64,000 nt of DNA from Amphibalanus amphitrite (GCF_019059575.1 NW_024882022.1:393001-457000), one strand, 5' to 3'. Positions 32,847 to 43,560 are shown, counted from the stretch's first letter. Translations and numbers: made by a program. Notes: generated by a model from the letters alone, not told the origin.

Positions 32847-33537
32847 GCACCGGCGAAGGGCACAGATATTCTAACCGGCTGCTGACTGGGGCTGGTGTCT
32901 GGTGGAGCAGGCAAGGCCCGAGCTTTCAGACGGAGGTCTTCGTTGGTCTTGTGAATGGTGTCGTTGATGAATGAAGTGGGGTAGCCGTACTGATGAAATT
33001 TCCGGCGAATGATGTCCATTTCTCTCTGACGATCTTTTACGCTCGTGCAGTATCTGCTGGCGCGTATACAGTCTGATCTGATGGCCGATCGAAGGTATCT
33101 TGTCTCAGTGTAGGAGTTGAAGGATGGAACTTGATTTGTAGAACACGCTTTTCTGTATACTTTTGTCTTATAGCTGTCTTCCATTCTGCTGATCATGATG
33201 TCCAAATAAGGGAGTTGTCTGTCTTCTTCTGTCTCTGTGGTGACTTTGATGTTCGGATCTTTGCTGTTCAGCTGCATCACCCACTCTGTGATGACGTCAT
33301 CATTGCCTTCAAACAGGACAAGGTAGTCGTCGGCATATCTGCAGAAGCCATGGACTTGGCCTCCACAAGCGAGAGCCACTCGCTCCAGGTCACTTTCCCA
33401 GTGGCCCATGTAGAGGTCAGCGACCACAGGCGAGTAGCTCTTCCCCATGGCCAGGCCAGTAGTTTGTTTGAACCATCTTTCTCGGTCACCGTCTCGAACC
33501 ACTGCGTGGCAGTTCTTGATGGACAGGTCCAAGAGGT
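32702..33537 (-). CDS. Penelope-like reverse transcriptase, left arm (5'-truncated)
   Basis: The RT region from LLDLSIKNCHAVV through TTGLAMGKSYSPVVADLYM to the catalytic FCRYADDYLVLF and DRQLPYLDIMI, all as in the right arm. It begins only at 33537, where homology stops, and the codons upstream (to 33631) are unrelated. The last 45 or so codons of the frame are out of phase with the nuclease frame that overlaps them. Confidence 0.85.
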
Positions 33538-34609
33538 TAATTAATGTGGTGTTACCAAGACCACCACATTCCATCAGTTCTCCGCTCCAAGTGCTAGAGA
33601 TGCTGAACAGCATGCAGCACACAGCAAGCAATGCCGCATGGTATCCCTAGACGTGGAAGCGATGTTTCCATCCATCCCGACGCAGAAAGCCATTCCACTC
33701 ATCAAAGGCATGCTTCTAGAACACAGAGAAGCTCTGTATGACGTCACCTGTCTGAAGCCAGAAGCTATCGCCGACCTCTTGGACCTGTCCATCAAGAACT
33801 GCCACGCAGTGGTTCGAGACGGTGACCGAGAAAGATGGTTCAAACAAACTACTGGCCTGGCCATGGGGAAGAGCTACTCGCCTGTGGTCGCTGACCTCTA
33901 CATGGGCCACTGGGAAAGTGACCTGGAGCGAGTGGCTCTCGCTTGTGGAGGCCAAGTCCATGGCTTCTGCAGATATGCCGACGACTACCTTGTCCTGTTT
34001 GAAGGCAATGATGACGTCATCACAGAGTGGGTGATGCAGCTGAACAGCAAAGATCCGAACATCAAAGTCACCACAGAGACAGAAGAAGACAGACAACTCC
34101 CTTATTTGGACATCATGATCAGCAGAATGGAAGACAGCTATAAGACAAAAGTATACAGAAAAGCGTGTTCTACAAATCAAGTTCCATCCTTCAACTCCTA
34201 CACTGAGACAAGATACCTTCGATCGGCCATCAGATCAGACTGTATACGCGCCAGCAGATACTGCACGAGCGTAAAAGATCGTCAGAGAGAAATGGACATC
34301 ATTCGCCGGAAATTTCATCAGTACGGCTACCCCACTTCATTCATCAACGACACCATTCACAAGACCAACGAAGACCTCCGTCTGAAAGCTCGGGCCTTGC
34401 CTGCTCCACCAGACACCAGCCCCAGTCAGCAGCCGGTTAGAATATCTGTGCCCTTCGCCGGTGCTTGCTTTTACCAACTGAAAAAGCAGCAAACAAGATC
34501 GGCGTCTCACTCGTCTCCAAACCAACTCAGACACTTGGAGCGGTTCTGTGCAGTAAGACCAAGCACAAGCTACCGAAGCACCAGGAGAGCAATGTGGTCT
34601 ACAAAATAG
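33538..34609 (+). CDS. Penelope-like reverse transcriptase, right arm
   Basis: Coding similarity starts within the spacer (about 33570), so this copy is longer at its 5' end than the left one. The first clear motif is MVSLDVEAMFPSIP (33638), the A motif with its catalytic aspartate. Then come LLDLSIKNC, TTGLAMGKSYSPVVADLYM and YADDY at about 33974-33988. The N-terminal part of the protein is missing. The frame stops at 34607-34609 after shifting out of phase near 34480, where a run of five A precedes the nuclease frame. RT acts with the GIY-YIG nuclease in target-primed synthesis. Confidence 0.87.
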
Positions 34610-34965
34610 AGTGTTCCTGCAAGGTCGGCGGTGATCCGGTCATCTACATCGGCGAGACGGACAGGGAGCTGGGAACGAGAGTCAGAGAGCACCGAGACTG
34701 CTGGTCTGGTTCGAGGAGCTCCAGAGCCAACGCCTCAGCATTCAACACCCATCGGCAGTGCACACCTCGTTTTGATGATGCCAAGATTCTCGACCGTGCC
34801 GCCCACCACCAGATGCGACTCCTTTTGGAATCTGCCTATATCAGAACGGTAGGACGACGCGAGACTGTGTTAGTGTCGCCAAATGATGCCAATTTGAACA
34901 GAAACTCAGGTGCTTTGTTACAGGATCGCTGGTTACCTATTATCCGCAGTGCGTGCCGCCAATAA
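34465..34965 (+). CDS. Penelope-like GIY-YIG endonuclease domain, right arm
   Basis: It starts as TEKAANKIGVSLVSKP, the linker typical between RT and nuclease, then VYKIEC, VIYIGETDR, EHRDCW and a terminal ILDRAAHHQ region, stopping near 34965. It is offset by one base from the upstream RT frame. Because both arms share the offset, it either predates the duplication or reflects recoding. Confidence 0.8.
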   Translation: MLLPTEKAANKIGVSLVSKPTQTLGAVLCSKTKHKLPKHQESNVVYKIECSCKVGGDPVIYIGETDRELGTRVREHRDCWSGSRSSRANASAFNTHRQCTPRFDDAKILDRAAHHQMRLLLESAYIRTVGRRETVLVSPNDANLNRNSGALLQDRWLPIIRSACRQ

Positions 34966-35569
34966 GTCGTTTTTTTTTAACCTTTTATAGTCTTATACCC
35001 CCCCCCCCTTTGATACGGCAACTGTATATGACTTTTCTACCATACTTTGTACTTTGCTTTTAATGTTGTTAGTTAAGGCTTTCTATGCCTTTTGACTGTA
35101 TTTTACATTGAGCATATATTCACATCGTTTTTATTTCATCACCCCCCCCCCCCCCCTTCATTGTGGTCCATGTCGTGTGAAGGTGCTTTTTTATACAGCT
35201 TTTTCCTTTTGCTCTCCTTATATTGCCTTTGTATACTTATTAAGGTATGCAGGTATTTATTACACTTTATTACTTTTCTGAAAGCTTTCATATTTAGTCA
35301 CCTTATATTTAGGAGTTGTACAACAGTGCTATTAGTTTTTCTTTATTAAATAAATGTTAAATAGTTCTAGCATAGGATGTCACGTGCTTTTCATGTATTT
35401 TACTATCTGTGTCATGCCACTGTCTACCGACTGCGAACTGTCCTGAATTTTGCGACCGATACCCCTCGAACCCGATTACGACTCGCTGACGAAGTTTTGT
35501 AATACAATTCGAAAGCTCCGACCCGAACGATTTCTTGTGGAGTAAAGTCCTTATTCACTTACCTATTAC
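34966..35569 (+). other. Penelope-like 3' untranslated region, right arm
   Basis: Mirror of 31743-32345, with two C-runs near 35001 and 35143 and an AT-rich remainder. Confidence 0.7.
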
Positions 35570-35656
35570 AATTTGCAACATGTCCCGATAAAGTTCCTCT
35601 CTCTCTGCAAATTATAGTTGGGACACGCGATAATGAAATGATGAGTGTTTTCTATT

Positions 35657-36202
35657 TTAAAGGTACTATCCCACCTTCAAAAAAGCACCGTTTATGATTC
35701 GGAAATGTTACTCATGATATCGTGACGAATTCTGCAAGTCTTTACGCGTTTTCATCGTAGACTTTTTGAGATAGGTTATTGCGACTTTTATATTTCATCG
35801 TGACGTCATTTAGATCGAATCGATGACGTAATGAAGGATTTACTTCATGTCAATGTGGGGGAAAATTTGGCAGCAAATATATTTGCTCTCAAATATGACG
35901 CGGCTCATACAGCAACAAAAGTGTCTCTGATTGGCTTATTCGTAAATCAAGTGATACTTCACTTGAATGCGTGACAGGCGTTCAAAAGACAAATGACGTC
36001 ATCAGATTGCCGTACCTAAATGGTTAAGAGATTGGGACTTATACAGGGAACATTTTCAAATGAAGGGAACGAATTTTTTAAACACCACGGTCCACGAGGC
36101 TGCGGGGGTTGAGACCAAGATAGATAGTGGTTTCTGAACCTCGCCGCAAACTTGGCTATCTCAACTCAAAAACCTAATGTAAAGGTGGGATAGTCCCTTT
36201 AA
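35657..36202. mobile_element. TTAA-flanked MITE, 538 bp
   Basis: The ends AGGTACTATCCCACCTT (from 35661) and AAGGTGGGATAGTCCCT (to 36198) are inverted copies. TTAA flanks both sides (35657-35660, 36199-36202). No coding capacity. TTAA suggests piggyBac or Kolobok mobilisation. It shares no obvious sequence with the TTAA element at 459-1648. Confidence 0.8.
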
Positions 36203-36272
36203 AGCCACAAACACATTCAGGTGAATCGTGCCTTTGTATTTAAAATAAATGTTAGTGTGATAGGTTCACATG

Positions 36273-37635
36273 TACAGGGTGTCTCAAAAGTTCGTTTACA
36301 CATTTCCCATGTCAATAAAGCATATAAGAACCGGCCAAAAATCTAAGGTTTTGGTGTCCGTGTGTACACTAGACAAATATGCATGCTTTGACAACTGCTT
36401 CGGAAGGTTGGAAACCAAACCCTTTGCTGTATCTCCAAAGATATTTGCCCATACCGATTTTCGTCACTCCGTCAGCTGCCGGAGGCTGATAAAAGGTTAC
36501 CAGCTTTCAAGCTCTTGTAGGGGAATCCCCCGCAGTTTCTGCGTCGGATTTAGGTTTGACGAGCTCCCCGGCAACATCCGCTTCTCCCTGAAAGCCGATA
36601 GCTTGCATCGACACCATCCGTGAGTATTTTGTAGGTCTTCTCTGGCGCTAACTCCTTCATGAATGACTGGCGCCGACCTCCCAAGCACCATTTTCCTTTT
36701 CAAAACAACCCCATTCCTGAACAAATGGGAAGTGCCAGGGGCAAATTTTTCGCAGCATATCGTAGCAGAATGTGTCGGCCATCTGTTTCTTAGACACATT
36801 TTGCAAAATTTGCAAATCCCGAACGCTCGTCATTCCCAATGCCAAGACCTTCGCTGGGTTCCGGAGTGTTTTCCTCAGGAGAGGTTCTGCTTTGTAAACG
36901 GCCAAAACCTGTCCATCGTGCGGTTTTGTCCGGATTTTGTGTGTAAAAGAAAGCTATTTGCTCCAGATCTGCCTCTTGAAACTTCGTTAGATAAAACTTT
37001 ACATTAATTGACACTTTTGGAGGGTCACTTGTCCTCGGCATTGACGATTTTCGCATTATTTTCTCTCAAAATTTAGCATCATAGATATTATAAACAATTT
37101 TAAATGATATTTTGTCTTTATTTTATGATAACCTGCAATTTTTGAAACTGGGTAACCTCTGTCTGTGAGCTTCTAGTCAGTTTTCAATAGTTAGGACTGC
37201 ATTTTCAGCTGCTTTCCGGAGCACGAGTCTGCTGCGGTACAAGGGTCGTTCAAAGCGCTGTTAGTCTCGCATGGTTTTGTCCTTCAAAAATTTTAGCCAC
37301 CGTTTTTATTAGATGACCATCATGTTGTGCTCATCCTCGCCGACACTTTGCCATGTGTCATTTCCGACCTAACCATTCCCATTACTCGTGAAGCAGAGAG
37401 TTTCTTAGCCGACCCGAGTACGCGACCTCCATTTTCATGCCTGATCCATGGTCAGAGGTGAACCCTTTTTGTGAGCTCATGAAGGGTCGAATGCGCTTGA
37501 AAACAATGAAGCTGCTTGAGGAAGGTTGTTACCAATGCCCATGCAAAATTTCGACTGTTAATTTCATGTTGATTCAGAATTATTGACAAAAAAGCATGGC
37601 TGGTACCTGTAAGCGAACTTTTGAGACACCCTGTA
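36273..37635 (-). mobile_element. Tc1/mariner-type transposon, decayed
   Basis: The ends CAGGGTGTCTCAAAAGTTCG (from 36275) and CGAACTTTTGAGACACCCTG (to 37633) are perfect inverted copies over 20 bp, flanked by TA on both sides. It is 1359 bp, the right size for a full element. A transposase relic lies on the minus strand. Confidence 0.88.
36497..37056 (-). pseudogene. Tc1-like transposase relic
   Basis: A minus-strand fragment with SSSNLNPTQKLRG near 36550, corresponding to the SPDLNPIEHLWG motif holding the last D and E of the DDE triad. Upstream, fragments in shifting frames are only faintly transposase-like. It is riddled with stops and shifts. Confidence 0.6.
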
Positions 37636-37673
37636 GTTTGGCGGTTGGCGTAGTTTCTACTTGCTGGCCTGTG

Positions 37674-37890
37674 TACAGGGACCCGCAGTTGCTACTGTAC
37701 AGCGACCCTGAGTAAATTGTCCCAGCACCCTCACAGGGAACAACGGTAAGCTGTCAGAGGGTACTCACAGGAAACCTCAGCTGCTCTTGTACAGGGACCA
37801 GCAGTCGATATCAATGTTATCGGTTGTTACTGGACAGGACAGACGGTTAGACTTGGGGTTCGTGTACAGTAGCAACTGCGGGTCCCCGTA
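37674..37890. mobile_element. 213-bp MITE with TA target
   Basis: CAGGGACCCGCAGTTGCTAC (from 37676) is mirrored by GTAGCAACTGCGGGTCCCCG (to 37888), with the palindrome TGTACA just inside. TA flanks both sides. A partial internal copy of the tip (TACAGGGACCAGCAG) lies near 37792. Confidence 0.75.
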
Positions 37891-38167
37891 CTACGTGGGG
37901 CGTAGCTACGTAATTGTTGAAGCCGCCGAGAATACGCACTTAAATCCTCTAGCGCCGCGTCGAACTCCGGCACTCGCCCCGCCATCTCCGCGGTCGAGAG
38001 CCCTCGTCGCCAATGTTAAAGACGCGGTGGTGCGGTTCAAACTGTGTATTCGAGACTGCGCAGAGCCAGCGTGACCGCCATCTGCCTCCAGGCGGTCACG
38101 TGGTATAACGGAGCTGGGCCTCCCCATATAACTGTGCGCTATCGGTGCGAGAACTTTTGGTCTTTTA

Positions 38168-38627
38168 GAGGATCTGCTCGCGCCCTGCTCAGTGGAAGAC
38201 AACAGCTATGAAAATCTGGTGGAGGTGCTCAAAAAGCATTTTGAGCCTGGGACATCGGCGATAGTCGCACGCTTCCGTTTTCACACCTGTGTACGGGGTG
38301 AAGAGGAGCGGGTGAGTGTTTTTCTGGCCCGTCTCAGGAAGCTCGCCAAACCATGCCGGTTTCCAGCGGAGCTGTTGGACGAGCTGCTGCGTGATCGTCT
38401 CGTCTGTGGCATCCGACATGAGCAGCTGCAGTCCCGGCTTCTCAGCGAGTCCAACTTGACACTCCAGTCGGCGGTAGACCTGGCTATGGCGCAGGAGTCG
38501 GCTGCTGCGAGCGCTGCGGAGCTGAGCACCGCTCTGGCCGCGGACAGCACCGACACATCTGCAGTTCATCGAGTGGAGAGCGTCAGCCGTCCAGCACAGC
38601 GGCAGCAGCCGGCCGCTCGCGGCGGCA

Positions 38628-38668
<41 letters not shown>

Positions 38669-38710
38669 CGGGCCGGTGCCTGCACTCGGTGTTTGCGGCG
38701 CCATCGCACA
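38168..38710 (+). pseudogene. Ty3/Gypsy Gag fragment
   Basis: The frame reads EDLLAPCSVEDNSYENLVEV, then KHFEPGTSAIVARFRF and LLRDRLVCGI, the capsid region of Gag proteins of the K02A2.6-like Ty3/Gypsy group. A polyglycine run encoded by GGC repeats interrupts the linker. Coding breaks off at the first cysteines of a zinc knuckle (CTRCLRRH). No LTR or pol is nearby, so this is an isolated fragment. Confidence 0.75.
38621..38668. repeat. (GGC)n trinucleotide repeat
   Basis: About 15 GGC units with one AGC interruption, inside the Gag fragment. Confidence 0.9.
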
Positions 38711-38810
38711 CTGGTCGGAAACGCCCTCACGAGAGGCCACGGCCGATTCCGGAGTTTCGGATTATTTTTTATATGGATCGATTTGAAATTCATCAAATTA
38801 TTATAATTAG

Positions 38811-39644
38811 GCCAAAAAAACTAATCCGGGTGACCAAAAATAATTGTTATCAGCCCCCGAAGATGGGGTATCCCAAAACTCGGAAACTGACGCGGAGCAA
38901 GAGGTTTCTTGAGCCGGATATTCAGAGTCTTATTGCTGATAGACACCAAATTGAAATCCCACATATTATGCATCAAAATGTTCGTTATGAAGTTGCCGAC
39001 TGGTCAGTGAAAAATTTTTGGTATATATTTTCCCTAACTTAGATTTACTGTAGCTTTTTTATGAAGGCTCTCCTGCAGTGATTCTGGAATATAACTGCAA
39101 AGTTTAGGTAAGGAAACAACAGGTAGTCCCATCTAGTTCCACTCTGATTTTTTGTGAGATGAAGCAGGATTTAAATTTACACCAGGGCAACATAAAAGCT
39201 AACTGCGCATATTTGCGCAAAATTTGCAGGAGCCGTTATTCCTACCCAACTACCGCCCGCCCCGCCCCAGTTTCGGCGGCTCGGCCGCCGCGCCCGGCTT
39301 ACGCTGACCTGTGTGGCCTACACGCATCCATGCGTAATTGACTTGTCATTAAAAACAGATGCGCTTGAGTTTATGAATTTTGTGAAAAGCGCGTTTTATG
39401 TATGCATTTATGTATGCATTATGTATGCATTTATAGCATTTAGGTATGCATTGACATCAAAAGCATTCCACATATTGCGTGGCGATTACGGCTTGCATTT
39501 AGAGAGCCTTGCTATTGGTAACCATTACTCGGCTGAAGAAAGTGGAAATTGAAACCTTCGTGAATATAAGACGCTGCAAATATATAATGTAAGACGCTGC
39601 GACACCTGTCACTGGCGTCAGGTTACCTTGGGCCGTCTTTTTAC
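38811..39644. other. Non-coding with short ATGTATGCATT repeats
   Basis: Nothing gene-like. At 39397-39460 ATGTATGCATT recurs about four times. Near 39240-39300 there is a short GC-rich patch. Confidence 0.4.
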
Positions 39645-39942
39645 CAGACTTGTAAACGACTCAAATTTTTTTTGAGTCGATTCTTTGTTTGAGTCTGGAA
39701 ATTTGAATCGATTCATCAAACGACTCATGATGTTAAATTTAATTGATTCGAATCAACTCATGACTCATCAAGGTCCTCGATAAAATGATTCGAATCAACT
39801 CATGACTCGAGCAACTAGCCAACGGAATGATTCGAATCAACTCATGACTCACACATTTTGATGAATCGATTCAAATCAACTCATGACTCACACGACATTT
39901 TTATTGAACTTATTTCATTCAACCCATGACTCACTATAGGCA
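39645..39942. mobile_element. MITE rich in TGACTCA motifs, copy 1 (right end missing)
   Basis: The left tip CAGACTTGTAAACGACTC, then TTTGAGTCGATTC and five or more units around GATTCGAATCAACTCATGACTCA. Each holds the AP-1 core TGACTCA or a near match. A complete relative is at 50974-51196. The right terminal repeat was not found. The CAG tip suggests a hAT relationship. Confidence 0.7.
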
Positions 39943-40094
39943 TTTTTTGATTATTTGACTCAAAGCTATGATAAAATGAATATGCCGCATACCACAATTG
40001 TATTAAGCAGCATAGTAGCCTTGACCAAAGATTCAAGCAGCTACCTAGTAGGACTAGGTACAGTCACCAGCAGTTGCTACCCATCACCCCCGGA

Positions 40095-40620
40095 CGGCGG
40101 GGGAGCAAGCTACCACCGCCCCTGCGAGACTAGCGCCGCCATGCGCCAAGAAGTGGAAACACCACGTGACTGAGGCCACGTGAGGGCAGGGTCACGTGAT
40201 GGAGGGGCGGAGCATAGTAGCTTTTGCGCCCGACACTAACTGAAATGCGGCGCTGCGATTGGGCGCCTTAGCATGAATGAAGCCCCGGCGCCAGAATCAG
40301 CCGTTCGCCTTATATGGAAAGTGAGCCTTTGCGTTTCACTGTTCTGTATTGGTTTGAGAGCCACGGCACCATACGAATTGTGAGCCCCTTTGAACGGGTC
40401 ACCGCCCGAGGCACTGAGGCGACGGCTGTGCCGGGCAAAGTCTAGCCTGGTGGGAGAGGTGGGCCAGGGAAAGTGCGATCGAGCAGCCACTGGGACGTGG
40501 ATTGGTATAATCCAACCGCGACAAACGATGTCAGCAGCCTCTTATCGTGTCATAGACAGTGTCTATGACATGAAAAGCTAGACAGACAACGTGGGCAGTG
40601 CCCAATCAAAAGCTACTAAA
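40095..40620 (+). promoter_or_regulatory. Putative GC-rich promoter with three CACGTG boxes
   Basis: CACGTG occurs at 40163-40168, 40177-40182 and 40193-40198, each in a (T/C)CACGTGA context, followed by a GC box GGGGCGGAG near 40204 and ATTGG (inverted CCAAT) near 40258. bHLH-zip factors such as USF, MITF/TFE and MAX bind such sites. No transcript or coding exon could be tied to it. A short inverted repeat (GTGTCATAGACA / TGTCTATGAC) lies near 40547-40570. Confidence 0.35.
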
Positions 40621-41087
40621 CGATCCAGTTAAGAAGTTGGCGAGGTAGCCAGACCAAATAAAAAGTTTTTAATTCGATTTTGGTTGACAAATGACATACA
40701 AGCCCGCTGTGATGGACCAAAAAAGGAGTTGAGCAGTTCATACAACTTCTAAAAAGCTCAACGGTTTAAAAATTCACAAGTTAAATGTTAAAATTCAGCC
40801 TGCATGTTTAAACTCTGGTCCGGCGCTGACAGGAAGCTTATATTGCCACTTGCCATTCCACTACGTTGTAATATAACCAAGAGTTCTGTAAGATGCAACT
40901 GAAAGCCCCGTTGAGGGGGGGGGGAGGCGGCGCGAAACGGCCCCCTCTCTCCTTTTCAGTCGATATCTCCTAAAGTATAGCAAACGTCGCCACCAAACTT
41001 TCAAGACCCCTCCGGGCATCATTTTTACACCTTGTGACCACATTTTTCCAGAGCTCTTATGATAGGTTAGTCACAAATGGCGTCAGA
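40621..41087. other. Non-coding, nothing recognised
   Basis: AT-rich with one G-run near 40914. No gene or structured repeat seen. Confidence 0.4.
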
Positions 41088-41089
41088 GG

Positions 41090-41412
41090 GATATCTTTCT
41101 AGTTGAGGTTTATTTGCCATTGGGTCTACAGTGCAGGGATATTTCTATCTCGCACTCCTCTGAGATGCAAAGATAAGAATTTGCTATATCTGCATCCCTC
41201 TGAGATGCAAAGATAAGGTCTCGAGGGTTCATAGCGAAAAATCAAGAGTTCATGTGATGATGGGTCAATAACCGAACGACATTTTTAATGGTTGTTTATG
41301 GATGAAACTTATGAAATAAGAACAAACTACTCTGAATCTATGTTTACATAGATGAATGCATTTAAATATAATGTTTTATTAATTAAGAATAAACCTCAAC
41401 ATAGAAAGATAT
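41090..41412. mobile_element. MITE-like element, 323 bp
   Basis: GATATCTTTCTAGTTGAGGT (41090) pairs with ACCTCAACATAGAAAGATAT (to 41412) with one mismatch plus AATAAA/TTTATT. Inside is a 19-bp word CTCTGAGATGCAAAGATAAG (approximately) present twice (41157, 41199). The right end overlaps the start of the next hairpin. Confidence 0.6.
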
Positions 41413-41561
41413 AGGATTCCTCATGGCTCACTCGTGGAAGATCGGATATCTTTTCCTCGCGTGTTACAGAAAAACCTCGCTCCTTCGTCGCTCGGTTTTT
41501 CAGTAACCCGCTTGGAAAAGATATCCTTATCTTCCACTCGGAGCCATGAAGAATCCTCTAT
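41411..41561. repeat. 150-bp near-perfect foldback hairpin
   Basis: AGGATTCCTCATGGCTC, GTGGAAGAT, GGATATCTTTTCC and GTTACAGAAAAACC on the left arm all reappear in reverse complement on the right (GGTTTTTCAGTAAC, GGAAAAGATATCC, ATCTTCCAC, GAGCCATGAAGAATCCT). The loop is about 20 nt (CTCGCTCCTTCGTCGC). It could be a small foldback transposon or a hairpin transcript. Confidence 0.8.
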
Positions 41562-41747
41562 GTCATGTTCTGTCATTTTTGACCCAATAAAATGTTTAGC
41601 GGGAAGAGCTGTCACGCTTACAGTTTTGAAGATAGCGAACAATATTCAAGATCAAAAAGATGTAAAATAGATAGCGCTACCAAACTCGTAACTCGTATTT
41701 CCAAACAAAAATTGATTTTGACCATCAAAACTATAGAAGTATAACCA

Positions 41748-41893
41748 TAGGCGGCGGAACGGGGAAGGCACCGGGGCACCGTGCCCCCTTTGATTTTGGC
41801 ATTTTAACATTAGCCCTATGGGCGTTGCATGGAAAGAATGGGACCAAAAGTCGGCAGTGCCTCCCCCCCTTAATTGAAGGTGTTCCGCCGCTA
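41748..41893 (+). mobile_element. GGCGGCGGAAC MITE, copy A
   Basis: 142 bp with tips GGCGGCGGAAC and GTTCCGCCGC, flanked by TA. Internal hallmarks are GGCACCGTGCCCCCTTTG and AATGGGACCAAAAGTCGGC. Two further copies lie within 2 kb. Confidence 0.85.
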
Positions 41894-42100
41894 CTGAGTA
41901 GGTATAACACCCCGAAAATACCAACAACTTTCAAAATTAAAACTGAAATATATGTTATATAACTATCTGCTCTAGATATGCCAAACTTAAACTCGATATG
42001 ATACCTCCATTTTTAGCAAAGTTATTGCAAAAAACTACTCAAAATTTATTACGTAAAATTTTCAAATTCAATTTTGAGCCGTCACAGAACACACAGAGCA
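41894..42100. other. Non-coding spacer
   Basis: AT-rich, nothing recognised. Confidence 0.4.
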
Positions 42101-42540
42101 AGCCAAAGACCTCCATTTGATTTCCTGTAATGAGCTGCATCGAATAGATACCCCTTTTATGCAAAATATCAACTTTCAAATTTGACCTTTTTTGACCTGA
42201 CCTTAACCTGACCTCCACCAGAATGTAATCTAAACTGGCCCCAGTGGCCGTCTAGCCCACACTATAAAATTTTAAATGTAAAATTGACCGTAAAACATGT
42301 ATCGCACGACCCTAGCATAGTTGGGTTCATATTGTGACCCTTAGTGACCTGACCTCTGTGAACTGACCTGGCATCAATGACCGCTTTAGGCAACATATGT
42401 ATTAGACAACCAACGCTCCATCGACGTTTTTCGATAACATGCCTTTTATTTGACGTGTTAACTGACTGTAACGCATTCCTTAGACTAAATCGGTGAAAAA
42501 ATGCGACGTTTGACCTGACTTGTGACGTCATGGGTTGCAC
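42101..42540. repeat. AGGTCA/TGACCT-rich segment 2
   Basis: TGACCT, GACCTGACC and related words recur near 42183-42215, 42343-42375 and 42510-42525. It resembles the interior of the TTAA element at 459-1648. Terminal repeats were not identified, although a GGCGAAACGG block near 42646 recalls the tip region at 51290. Confidence 0.5.
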
Positions 42541-42884
42541 CTAGGTCAACGAAAGCTGGTAACAAGGTAGTTCCCTGGTGGGGCTATCGAACGCTTTTTG
42601 AATGTTCAAAATCGGTCGGTAACTTTCCGAGATCTCAGGTGGAAGGCGAAACGGCTGCACCACCCGGTCAGGTGATAGGGTCCGCCAATAGCCCAAGGGG
42701 GCGCGGATTATTTATTCACTCATACAGTGTCATTTATTTTGAGAACACTTTTCTCACGCCATGACATGGTCCTCTCGTAATAGAACGAGATGAGGAGAGT
42801 GTTTTCACGCATCCTTATGCACGGCTCTAAGTGTCATTGAGCTATCAACTGTCAGCGGTTTTCGGACAATGAAGTTCTTAGCAG

Positions 42885-43034
42885 TAGCGGCGGAATACCT
42901 TCGATTAAGGAAGGGGGGGGGGCACCGCCGACTTTTGGTCCCATTCTTTCCATGCTACTCCCATAGGGCTAATGTTAAAATGCCAAAATCAAAGGGGGAA
43001 CGGTGCCCCGGTGCCCTCCCCGTTCCGCCGCCTA
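42885..43034 (-). mobile_element. GGCGGCGGAAC MITE, copy B (inverted)
   Basis: 146 bp in the opposite orientation to copy A, flanked by TA. It carries the complements of the same internal hallmarks and an expanded G-run near 42909. Confidence 0.85.
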
Positions 43035-43430
43035 TGGTTCTTAGTTCTTACTGAATCCAATTTTATTTCAAACGATTGCCTCCGTGCTAGCTTTTTCTTA
43101 TACGTTTTTGAAATAGCGCTGAAGAAGTCCGTGATAGACGAAACCGGTCCGTTTATTCTTTTTTTAATTGTTTTTTGAATATTCGTAGGCTACTGGCTCT
43201 TTACTACAAAATTTGAGAACGTTTGGAATTACTTTGACCCGAACGATGTGCAGCTGAATTTTCCCTCTTGAATGATTGTGGACATCTCGCGAAATTAACT
43301 TCAACCTAAACTACCGAAAAGCAGAAGAAAATCCGATACAAGCCTACCTCAATCCCCACACCTTATTCAACCGTTGAAACGTTAAAGGTATTTGTTCAGT
43401 CCGAGTCGCTATGTCGACCACTTGCGCCGT
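43035..43430. other. Non-coding, nothing recognised
   Basis: AT-rich; no gene recognised. Confidence 0.4.
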
Positions 43431-43560
43431 GCCTGGGGGGGGGGGGCGTTTTTACGCCCTTCCCCCCTCAGGTTTTTCGCGAATATCTAAAAAACGGCGA
43501 CGCGATGCGTAGCGTCATTCGAGGTCAGGTCAAAAAATGTTTTATAGGTTGTGCAAAAAA
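43431..43560. repeat. Fragment of the AGGTCA transposon end
   Basis: A G-run with the small palindrome GGGCGTTTTTACGCCC, then TTTTTCGCGAATATCT and AAAAACGGCG, then AGGTCAGGTCAAAA. The same order (complemented) is seen at the right end of the TTAA element near 1560-1640. It is a diverged end fragment of that family. Confidence 0.6.

Larger units (their letters stand above)
31703..35581. mobile_element. Head-to-head Penelope-like element pair (1.8-kb inverted repeat)
   Basis: The left arm 31743-33537 (minus) and right arm 33774-35572 (plus) are near-identical inverted copies of the 3' part of a Penelope-like element, meeting across a 236-bp spacer. AATTTGCAACAT occurs at 31703-31714 and 35570-35581, a 12-bp target duplication enclosing both copies. 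Partial copies in opposite orientation are known for this class. Both copies are 5'-truncated. Arms differ at only a few bases plus the length of homopolymer C/G runs. Confidence 0.85.

Noticed and set aside
33131-33544. Plus-strand frame in the left Penelope arm
   Set aside because: Antisense shadow of the RT; the same shadow appears mirrored in the right arm.
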